DNA from: Acidobacteriota bacterium
GTDB taxonomy: Bacteria > Acidobacteriota > Terriglobia > Terriglobales > Acidobacteriaceae
Reading direction: 5' to 3'
Length of the DNA stretch: 19,983 nucleotides
Assembly: GCA_021793595.1 (NCBI GenBank)
Contig: JAJYSL010000067.1
Coordinates: 1 to 19,983, forward strand
A program made the translations under genes and the position numbers. Position 1 is the first letter of the stretch; the number at the start of each line of letters is the position of its first letter. The notes under the pieces are model-generated. The model was not told the DNA's origin. It saw only the letters and a program-made list of their open reading frames with translations, and ran no database searches. Below, in pieces: positions 7,408 through 14,378 of the stretch.

Positions 7408-8544
7408 TTATTTGTGCGCTGCAAGAGCGGCGGCATTTCCGGGACCACCGACATGCTGCAAGCGTGGGATTCTGTCTTCCACCGGGGGCAGCGGAGGAAA
7501 GGGCGCATGCGGCTCCGCCTGATACCAATACGCGACCGAATAGTAATTGTCGGAGCGGGCGTTGGCGTGGCCATGCTCGATGGTGGCTTTGAAGGACTTT
7601 CTGAATGGAATGGGCGAGTCGAGATGGAAGCGGTAGACGCTGGAGCCGCTACCGGCCAACTCCTTGCCAACGACCGGCGCGCCGTAGAGTTGGTACGAAA
7701 ACGGCTTGCCGCCGAAATCCCACGCGCCCAGAAAATAATCCTCGGATCCGGTTCCGGCAATGGACGGAAGTTTGGCTCCATCGATAAAGAACATGTCGTC
7801 GCCTTCTCCCCACCAGCCATCCTGATTCTGCAGCACCGACATGGTGACACCAACAAATTGACCGTGACCGGTAGCGGTCATCCAGACATAGTTATCCTTG
7901 CCGTCTAGATTCACCTTGTCGTTGACCAGGGATTCGCCATTGCTGATCCACTTGTTGGTCCAGCCGTGATTGGGCTGGGCCTGGCGATATTGCGCATGGA
8001 AATAAATGGTGCCGGGGGGAAGCGGATGCGAATACTTTTGATAGTCGATGTTGTAATAGAGCGAATCGATCGCCTGCCTGCCCTCGTTGGTTACCGTGAT
8101 GCGCGCGTGTCTGGCGAACGGCATGGGGAAAAAGCAATTGAGCGCTTTGATGCTGCCCACCGATAGATACTGCGAATGCCAATTGTGATATTCGCCGAGC
8201 CCGAGGCCGAAAAAGTCGCCGATGGGAGCTTCCACGCTGGGCGTTTTTTCCTTGTCCCAATAAATGCGGAGCACAATGCGCTTCAAGTTGTACGGCTCGG
8301 CATCTGCGATGGTGAACCAGATGTGTGTAATCATCGCGGGTCCATCCGCATCGAGAACCGTATAGGTCGTGCCAGGAGCGACGGTGCGGGCATCGGCATT
8401 CCTTCCCGTGGGGTCGGAACTGGAAACGCGCACCAGCTTGTAGGTTTGCTGGCGGGTCAGGGCGGGTTGCGAGGGCAGCGCCTGACCGAGCGCGCACAAT
8501 GTAGCCGAGGCAAATATGCAGCAGGCAGTGATCAGTTTTCGCAT
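7408..8544 (-). CDS. Secreted DUF2961 / glycoside hydrolase family GH172 candidate
   Basis: DUF2961 proteins were reclassified as GH172, whose known members act on difructose dianhydride I/inulobiose or on D-arabinofuranosides. This 378-residue protein has an N-terminal signal peptide (about 1-20, likely ALG|QA). Family blocks visible are GPAMITHIWFT (68-78), GDFFGLGLGEYH (109-120), WWGEGDDMFFIDG (244-256) and GTGSEDYFLGAWDFG (264-278). E247 and E268 lie 21 residues apart in the last two blocks, matching the spacing of the two catalytic glutamates described for the bifidobacterial family member. The start at 8544 has AGGAAGGA at a long spacing (about 12-13 nt). The protein appears intact. Which sugar it cuts cannot be told from the sequence. 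It converges on the TonB-dependent receptor, consistent with work on an imported or cell-surface glycan. Confidence 0.88.
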   Translation of the reverse strand: MRKLITACCIFASATLCALGQALPSQPALTRQQTYKLVRVSSSDPTGRNADARTVAPGTTYTVLDADGPAMITHIWFTIADAEPYNLKRIVLRIYWDKEKTPSVEAPIGDFFGLGLGEYHNWHSQYLSVGSIKALNCFFPMPFARHARITVTNEGRQAIDSLYYNIDYQKYSHPLPPGTIYFHAQYRQAQPNHGWTNKWISNGESLVNDKVNLDGKDNYVWMTATGHGQFVGVTMSVLQNQDGWWGEGDDMFFIDGAKLPSIAGTGSEDYFLGAWDFGGKPFSYQLYGAPVVGKELAGSGSSVYRFHLDSPIPFRKSFKATIEHGHANARSDNYYSVAYWYQAEPHAPFPPLPPVEDRIPRLQHVGGPGNAAALAAHK

Positions 8545-8585
8545 CGTATGTAACTATCCTTCCTGGGAATTCTTGCTTGATCGAA

Positions 8586-10628
8586 CTACAGCTCGACCGC
8601 TTTCCGGTCAACTAGTTTTTCCGCAGTGGCGATAAATTGATCCAACGGCATCGAGCCTTGATCGCCTTTGCCGCGGGTGCGGACGCTCACAGCGTTGGCA
8701 GCGGCTTCTTTGTCGCCCATAATCAGCAAATAGGGAATTTTCTGCATAGTCAGGTCGCGAATTTTGGCGTTCATTTTTTCGTTGCGATCGTCGAGCTCAA
8801 CCCGCAATCCGGCGAATTGCAACTGTTGCTGTACTTTTTTGGCGTAGTCGATGTGCTTTTCGCTGATGGGCACCAAGCCGACCTGCACGGGAGCGAGCCA
8901 CAGCGGAAACGCGCCGGCGTAATGCTCGATCAACACGCCAAAGAACCGCTCCACAGATCCGAACAGGGCGCGATGGACCATGACGGGCTGGTGACGCTCG
9001 CCATCTTCGCCGACATATTCCAGCTCAAAGCGGGCGGGCAGGTTGAAGTCGAACTGGACCGTGGAAAGTTGCCAGAGACGGCCCAGAGCATCGACCAACT
9101 TGATGTCGATTTTGGGACCGTAGAACGCAGCTTCGCCAGGGATGGTCTTGTAGGGAATACCTTTGCGCTGCAGCACGCGTTCGAGCGAACCGATCGCCAG
9201 CGTCCAGTTTTCTTCCGAACCCACAAAGCTGGTTTTGTCCTTGGGGTCCCAGGTAGAAAGCTCGACCTTGAACTCCGCAAAGCCGAAGGTCTTCAACACA
9301 GCCTCGGCAAAGTCGATGCACGCAGAGACTTCGTCTTCGATCTGTTCGGGAGTGCAGAAAATATGGGCGTCGTCCTGGGTAAAGCCGCGCACGCGCAACA
9401 GGCCGTGCATGGTGCCGCTGCGTTCATAGCGATAGACATTCCCCAGCTCCGCGTAGCGCACCGGAAGATCGCGATAGCTCTTCGGTGTGTTCTTGTAAAT
9501 GAGGATGTGACCGGGGCAGTTCATCGGCTTCAACTGGTAGTCGGCGTCGTCCAGCTCGATCGGCGCGTACATGTTCTGCGCATAAAAACCCGCATGGCCG
9601 CTGATCTTCCAGAGCTCATGGCGCATCACGTGCGGGGTGAAGACCATATCGTAACCGCGACGGATACATTCTTCCCGCATCCAGTCTTCCATCAGCTTGC
9701 GGATGATGCCGCCCTTGGGATGCCAGAAGACGAGGCCGGGGCCGGCGATATCCTGAATGGAGAAAAGATCGAGCTGTTTGCCCAGCATGCGATGGTCGCG
9801 GCGCTGCGCTTCTTCCAGGCGCGCGAAATGCTCCTCCATTTCTTTCTTTGAGAAAAAGGCGGTGCCGTAGATGCGTTGCAGCTGCGGATTCTTCTCATCC
9901 CCAAGCCAGTAGGCGCCGGCAATACTCATCACCTTGAACGCCTTGACGCGGCTGGTGGAAGGCACATGAGGGCCACGGCAAAAGTCGACAAATGCGCCGT
10001 TGCGATAGAGAGAGATTTTTTCGCCGGGCTGCGTGAAACGCTCAATGAAGTGCATTTTCATGAAGTCGTTTTCCGCTTTGAAGCGTAACAAGCCTTCATC
10101 GCGCGGCTCGTACTCGCGAACAAATTTCTCATCACGAGCGACGATGACTGCCATGCGATCTTCGATGGCTTTCAAATCCTCCGGCGTGAACGGCGTGGGA
10201 CGGTAGAAGTCATAGAAGAAGCCGCTGTCGGTCGCTGGACCGTGGCCGAGCTTGGTTTCCGGAAACAATTCCAACACGGCCGTCGCCATGACGTGGGCAG
10301 CGGAATGACGAACCACCTTGAGCGCTTCGACATCTTTTTCCGTCAGCAGGCGCAGGGAAACGTCTTCCTCAAGCGGCGTGGAGAGGTCGACGAGGCGTTC
10401 GGCCGCGGCATCCTCGGCTGAGTACATGGAAGCTTCGCTGGCAGACTTCTCCTCGTTCGTCGTAGTGGAAACGACGGCGTGGGTAGGCCTGATCTGGGCG
10501 ACAACCGCAGCCGCGGCCAAGCGGGGCGAAATATCCGTGGCAATCGACAGAGGAGTGGTTCCGGCGGGCACGGTGCGGGCGCTGCCGTCGGGCAGTTGCA
10601 CTTGAATTGATCTTGCATCTATGTTCAT
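8586..10628 (-). CDS. thrS: Threonyl-tRNA synthetase
   Basis: ThrRS charges tRNA-Thr and edits mis-attached serine. The 680-residue protein has a TGS domain (about 8-95), an editing domain with HSAAH (108-112) and CRGPH (217-221), a class II catalytic core, and an anticodon-binding domain (about 580-675). Catalytic zinc ligands are C371 (MNCPGH), H422 (QDDAHIF) and H552 (VHRALFGS). Between AAAAVVAQ and RLVDLSTPL the TGS region carries roughly 30 extra, Ser/Ala/Glu-rich residues (about 46-78) that E. coli ThrRS lacks. The start at 10628 was chosen because TAGGA lies about 7 nt upstream and the TGS domain begins directly; an upstream in-frame ATG at 10724 would overlap the divergent tspO start. 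The usual followers infC-rpmI-rplT are not downstream. Confidence 0.97.
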   Translation of the reverse strand: MNIDARSIQVQLPDGSARTVPAGTTPLSIATDISPRLAAAAVVAQIRPTHAVVSTTTNEEKSASEASMYSAEDAAAERLVDLSTPLEEDVSLRLLTEKDVEALKVVRHSAAHVMATAVLELFPETKLGHGPATDSGFFYDFYRPTPFTPEDLKAIEDRMAVIVARDEKFVREYEPRDEGLLRFKAENDFMKMHFIERFTQPGEKISLYRNGAFVDFCRGPHVPSTSRVKAFKVMSIAGAYWLGDEKNPQLQRIYGTAFFSKKEMEEHFARLEEAQRRDHRMLGKQLDLFSIQDIAGPGLVFWHPKGGIIRKLMEDWMREECIRRGYDMVFTPHVMRHELWKISGHAGFYAQNMYAPIELDDADYQLKPMNCPGHILIYKNTPKSYRDLPVRYAELGNVYRYERSGTMHGLLRVRGFTQDDAHIFCTPEQIEDEVSACIDFAEAVLKTFGFAEFKVELSTWDPKDKTSFVGSEENWTLAIGSLERVLQRKGIPYKTIPGEAAFYGPKIDIKLVDALGRLWQLSTVQFDFNLPARFELEYVGEDGERHQPVMVHRALFGSVERFFGVLIEHYAGAFPLWLAPVQVGLVPISEKHIDYAKKVQQQLQFAGLRVELDDRNEKMNAKIRDLTMQKIPYLLIMGDKEAAANAVSVRTRGKGDQGSMPLDQFIATAEKLVDRKAVEL

Positions 10629-10718
10629 GTTGGTTCCTAAATGATCGCAGATATCAGGATAGGTGGTTTTTGCGGTGTGCGTCGAGCGAGCGCCCCGATT
10701 CCTGAGTGAGGTAACTCC

Positions 10719-11213
10719 ATGCACGACATTTCCGGCAGGTCCCCAATGATGGCAATGGTGTTCTGGGTTGGACTATGCGTCGGCGGGGGTGTCATTTCCG
10801 GCCTGCTGACAAGAAGCGAGATTTCCAACTGGTATGCAGGGCTGAAGAAGCCATCTTTCAATCCGCCGAACTGGATCTTCGGGCCGGTTTGGACTGCGCT
10901 GTACATCTTGATGGGCGTGGCTGCGTGGATGATATGGGACCAGCCGTCGTCGCAGTTGCGGACCTACGCGCTGGCATGGTTTCTGATCCAGTTAGGATTG
11001 AATTTTCTTTGGAGCCTGATCTTCTTTCGCTGGCATGCGATTGCAGGTGCGCTGGGAGAGGTCAGCATTCTGTGGCTAGCCATTCTGGCGACCACGGTGT
11101 TGTTCTGGGAACTGCATCCGTTGGCAGGCTGGCTGATGGTGCCGTACTGGGCGTGGGTCAGCTTTGCAACCGCCTTAAACCTGGGAATTTTGCGGCTGAA
11201 TCGGAATCGGTGA
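10719..11213 (+). CDS. tspO: TspO/MBR-family tryptophan-rich membrane protein
   Basis: TspO proteins are five-helix inner- or outer-membrane proteins that bind porphyrins and related ligands; bacterial members have been linked to tetrapyrrole handling and stress. The 164-residue protein is rich in Trp and has the family pattern NWYAGLKKPSFNPPNWIFGP (about 36-55), VWTALYILMGVAAWMIW (56-72) and QLGLNFLWSLIFF (about 92-104), with about five hydrophobic helices. The ATG at 10719 has GAGG 7 nt upstream. It is divergent from thrS and converges on the bicupin gene. hemB is about 1 kb away, which is suggestive for a porphyrin-binding protein, but hemB is in a different operon on the other strand. Confidence 0.92.
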   Translation: MHDISGRSPMMAMVFWVGLCVGGGVISGLLTRSEISNWYAGLKKPSFNPPNWIFGPVWTALYILMGVAAWMIWDQPSSQLRTYALAWFLIQLGLNFLWSLIFFRWHAIAGALGEVSILWLAILATTVLFWELHPLAGWLMVPYWAWVSFATALNLGILRLNRNR

Positions 11214-11235
11214 GGCGTCCCAGGCGGCAGGATCG

Positions 11236-12201
11236 CTAATCGTCATCCTTGAAAAAGGTAATGTCGAGGGTGCGGAGATAGGTGTGCAGGCCGGCATCCT
11301 GGATCGGAGTCAGGTAGGCGCGCTCACCGGACTCATTGCGATGCTCATGCCAGTAGCCGGGCGGAGTGACAAAGGCTGCTCCGGATTTCCAGTCGATCCG
11401 GGTGGGATTCTTGATGTGGCCGTTGGACCCTAATTCCGTGCCGACCAGGGTGTAGCAGCCCGGCTTTGCATCGATAATCAGGTCCAGCGCAACCGACTGA
11501 TGGCGATGCGGGAGCTGGCGGGTGTTGGGCTCGATCAAGCCATACATCGCCCACAGAACGTGGGTCACGGTCATGGTCTGGATGCAGTCGGGATTGCCGA
11601 GAATCAGGCTGACGCGGCTGCGACTGGCGGCCTGGGGGTCGTTGGCAGCCTGCTCCAGCGCTTTCGTCAATTCGCTGCGGGTGTAATGCGCGGCGGCGAA
11701 ACGCGGATGGCTGCGTTGCACGCCAAGGTAGTCGAGCAGCGGCTGATCGTTGACCCAGTAAAGCGCGGAGGTCTCCTGAGCGCGATGGCGCGCGGTGCCG
11801 CCGGGCAGCGTAAAAAAATCTCCCTTGGACCAAGGGATTTCTTTATCGCCGACCGTAGATACGCCGCTGCCAGAGATGACATAAAACAGCTCCGAGGTGG
11901 AGTTGGCCGAGGTCTCCAGGGTGTCGCCAGCCTCGATTCGCAGAAAACTGGCAGCGAGCGATGGCGTGCTGGCTGGCGTAGCTGACTTGAGCGCCTTCGA
12001 CAGATCGAGCGGGATGATACGGCTGGGACCAGTTGCGTACAGGTCAGCGGCAAACTCCGCATAGGGAATCGGCGGAATGCTTCCGGAAGAAACCGGGTCG
12101 GCGGCGGAGCTGTACTCAAACATCAAGGCGTTTTGCTCAGCGCTGTTTTCGGTGGCTGGCACTGGAGAGGACTTGATCTCGGGATGGGTGAGCGTGCTCA
12201 T
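11236..12201 (-). CDS. Bicupin protein, gentisate 1,2-dioxygenase-like
   Basis: This 321-residue protein has two cupin halves and resembles the gentisate/1-hydroxy-2-naphthoate dioxygenase group by layout. The first cupin (about 80-150; LFYVISGSGVSTVGDKEIPW, KGDFFTLPGG) has no HxH metal motif. The second (about 215-300) keeps likely metal ligands H232 and H234 in QLPHRHQSVALDLI and H285/H287 in PPGYWHEHRNES. True gentisate dioxygenases normally use the N-terminal cupin for iron, so this protein may catalyse another reaction or none. The start at 12201 is supported by GGAGGAAG 4-5 nt upstream. hemB ends 60 nt upstream on the same strand, so the two could share a transcript. Confidence 0.8.
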   Translation of the reverse strand: MSTLTHPEIKSSPVPATENSAEQNALMFEYSSAADPVSSGSIPPIPYAEFAADLYATGPSRIIPLDLSKALKSATPASTPSLAASFLRIEAGDTLETSANSTSELFYVISGSGVSTVGDKEIPWSKGDFFTLPGGTARHRAQETSALYWVNDQPLLDYLGVQRSHPRFAAAHYTRSELTKALEQAANDPQAASRSRVSLILGNPDCIQTMTVTHVLWAMYGLIEPNTRQLPHRHQSVALDLIIDAKPGCYTLVGTELGSNGHIKNPTRIDWKSGAAFVTPPGYWHEHRNESGERAYLTPIQDAGLHTYLRTLDITFFKDDD

Positions 12202-12261
12202 GGATCTTCCTCCGTCCGCAGCTTGCGCCGCTACAGATCATTATAGGAATTGGAGGGCGGC

Positions 12262-13251
12262 CTACAACAGCCGGGCGGCGGTCTGGGCGAAGTAGGTGAC
12301 GATGAAGTCGGCGCCGGCGCGGCGGATGGAGACTAAAGATTCCAGGATGGCGCGGTCGCGGTCGAGCCAGCCACGTTCGATGGCGGCGCGCAGCATGGAA
12401 TACTCGCCGGAAACCTGGTACGCCCCCAGGGGGACGTCGAAGCGGTCGCGGGCGTCGCGGATGATGTCGAGATAGGGCATCGCGGGCTTCATCAGAATCA
12501 TGTCGGCGCCTTCGGAGAGGTCCAGCTCGATTTCGCGCATGGCTTCGCGGCGGTTCGCTCCATCCATCTGATAACTACGGCGGTCGCCAAATTGTGGAGC
12601 AGAATCGGCAGCCTCGCGAAAGGGGCCATAAAAGGCGGAGGCGAATTTGGACGCGTACGAGAGGATAGGGGTATCAGTCAGCTCGTCCGCATCCAGGGCG
12701 TCGCGGATGGCGGCGACGCGGCCGTCCATCATGTCGGAGGGTGCGACGATATCGGCACCGGCACGGGCAAGGGAAGCGGCGGTCCGAGCGATCAGCCCAA
12801 CGCTGGAGTCATTTTCGATTTCGTGGGCGCCGCTGGCGGTTTCGCGAACGATGCCGCAATGACCGTGCGACATGTATTCGCAGAGGCAGACATCGGCAAT
12901 CAGCAGGGTGGAATCGAGGGCACGTTCGCGCTTCATGGCACGCAGGGCCTGCTGGACGATTCCGTTCTGATCCCAGGCACCGGAGGCTTGCTCATCTTTG
13001 GTGGCGGGCAGGCCGAAGAGCAAAAATCCGCCAATGCCGAGTCGGGCGGCTTCAGTGGCATCCTGAATGGCCTGATCGATCGACAGATTGAAGACGCCGG
13101 GCATGGAGGAGATGGGGCGGCGCACGCCTTCGCCGGGGCAGATAAAGAGCGGGGCGATCAGCGCGCCGGGATGCAGGTGTGTTTCGCGCACCAAGGCGCG
13201 CATCGGTTCAGAACGGCGCAGACGCCGCATGCGTATCAAAGGAAAATCCAT
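12262..13251 (-). CDS. hemB: Delta-aminolevulinic acid dehydratase (porphobilinogen synthase)
   Basis: HemB condenses two 5-aminolevulinate molecules to porphobilinogen in the cytoplasm, the first common ring-forming step of heme and cobalamin synthesis. The 329-residue protein has Schiff-base lysines K202 ([14 protein letters not shown]) and K255 ([14 protein letters not shown]). A cysteine-type zinc site lies at C122, C124 and C132 ([14 protein letters not shown]), placing it in the zinc-dependent rather than magnesium-only class. The start at 13251 gives the typical [13 protein letters not shown] beginning; no good Shine-Dalgarno is visible there, and a 22-residue extension to 13317 lacks family resemblance. 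A zinc-ribbon gene precedes it by 121 nt and a bicupin gene follows. Confidence 0.96.
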   Translation of the reverse strand: MDFPLIRMRRLRRSEPMRALVRETHLHPGALIAPLFICPGEGVRRPISSMPGVFNLSIDQAIQDATEAARLGIGGFLLFGLPATKDEQASGAWDQNGIVQQALRAMKRERALDSTLLIADVCLCEYMSHGHCGIVRETASGAHEIENDSSVGLIARTAASLARAGADIVAPSDMMDGRVAAIRDALDADELTDTPILSYASKFASAFYGPFREAADSAPQFGDRRSYQMDGANRREAMREIELDLSEGADMILMKPAMPYLDIIRDARDRFDVPLGAYQVSGEYSMLRAAIERGWLDRDRAILESLVSIRRAGADFIVTYFAQTAARLL

Positions 13252-13372
13252 GCTGCGTCTGATTCTACCGCGCAAGCGGGAGGGTGCGGTCTTCTCTCTT
13301 TCATGGGAATGACACATCCCTCAACTCGGGTTGTCCCGGCGACCGAACCTGGTGCGCCAAGAGAACTTTGGG

Positions 13373-13948
13373 CTACATGGGTGGAGGCGGCGGGAACGCA
13401 TGGTACTCCGCGGAGATTTGGGCGTAGTTCTGGTCCGCTGAATTTTCCAGCAGCACCCACAGGGTATAGATCGCCAGAATCGTGCCCAGGAACGGCTTGA
13501 TCAAGGTCAGAACAGCCACAACGATGGCGAAGATGCGGCCCCAGGGCTGGCGGGTCAATAAGGCGAACCCAACGGCCAGCGACAAAATGGCGCGGCCGAA
13601 CACGAAGATCGCAATGACGTGCAGGAGCCAGCCTCCGGGATGGAAGGGCGCCATCATCCAGGCATCGGAGCCTCGCATCCAACCCCCTCCGCCGAACGCC
13701 ATGTGAAGAAAGGGCAGCACCATCAGCCAGCTGAGGACGCAGTAGATGGCGAAAGCGATCCACAGAATGCCAAGCGTCTGCACATGGCGTGCGATGCGCG
13801 AATATGCAAGTGGCACCATGCGGGGGAAACCAGTCGGTCCTGATCCTGGAGCGGTTGGCGGCGTCACTCGCGCGACAACATTCGGTGCACCACACTTCGG
13901 GCAGTATGGCTCTGTTCCAATGGGCGTCCCACATTGACTGCAATACAT
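13373..13948 (-). CDS. Zinc-ribbon membrane protein of unknown function
   Basis: The 191-residue protein opens with a short zinc ribbon, C3/C6 and C16/C19 (MYCSQCGTPIGTEPYCPKCG). After a Pro/Gly-rich linker come about four hydrophobic segments (about 57-83, 107-131, 137-151, 153-167), and it ends in a Pro-rich tail. The layout matches widespread zinc-ribbon/DUF membrane proteins with no settled role. The start at 13948 is supported by AAGGGG 6 nt upstream and because the ribbon begins at once; a longer start at 14011 is less likely. It precedes hemB by 121 nt on the same strand. Confidence 0.82.
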   Translation of the reverse strand: MYCSQCGTPIGTEPYCPKCGAPNVVARVTPPTAPGSGPTGFPRMVPLAYSRIARHVQTLGILWIAFAIYCVLSWLMVLPFLHMAFGGGGWMRGSDAWMMAPFHPGGWLLHVIAIFVFGRAILSLAVGFALLTRQPWGRIFAIVVAVLTLIKPFLGTILAIYTLWVLLENSADQNYAQISAEYHAFPPPPPM

Positions 13949-14378
13949 ATCCGACCCCTTTCTTACCTGGTCTCGTGCCCTGTTCCCTTGAAGATACGCC
14001 GGTGCTGGCAAATTTGTTCCCGCTTTTCAGCAGCCATTTGAGACCCCAATTGGCCCTTTAAAAGGTGCATCCGGCGGATGAGTTTGGCTGGATTTGGGCG
14101 CAAGGAAATTCTGGTCAGGCGAAGAGCGGCCACACCCAAGGTGATTGGCGGCGACCCCCGCGAGAAGACCACGAACCGGTCTCCTTGTCTATTGATGGCA
14201 TTTTTCTGTTGACACTTGTACGTCAGACCGAGGAATATCCTCCCGGGGTGGATGTGCGATACGTCACAGTGCCCCATGAAACCCGGTGGTACACTTCGTG
14301 GTTCCTTCAGAAACATCAAATTTATCAGGCTAAACGCTTGCAGCAGGATTCAGTTGGGCCGTCCTAGAGGAGGATTTC
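13949..14378. other. Divergent intergenic region upstream of the pyrophosphatase gene
   Basis: This 430-bp gap separates the zinc-ribbon gene (-) from the pyrophosphatase (+). It holds a candidate promoter at 14209-14238 and a strong ribosome binding site AGAGGAGG at 14366-14373. Short reading frames on both strands have no recognisable protein features. No palindromic element of the mutS2/nadD type was found here. Confidence 0.5.
14209..14238 (+). promoter_or_regulatory. Candidate sigma-70 promoter for the pyrophosphatase gene
   Basis: A perfect -35 TTGACA (14209-14214) is followed after 18 bp by GAATAT (14233-14238), which matches 3 of 6 -10 bases. It would give a leader of about 130 nt. 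The -10 match is modest, so this is a candidate only. Confidence 0.4.

Noticed and set aside
8637..9851. Long open frame on the plus strand opposite thrS (404 residues)
   Set aside because: It is fully antisense to a clear threonyl-tRNA synthetase and shows no family motifs; long antisense frames are common in GC-rich genes.
13252..13317. Upstream start for hemB at 13317
   Set aside because: The added residues do not resemble HemB N-termini and the typical [13 protein letters not shown] start lies at 13251.
14065..14367. Possible small gene in the gap before the pyrophosphatase
   Set aside because: No ribosome binding site, no recognisable motif, and overlapping frames on both strands are equally open.
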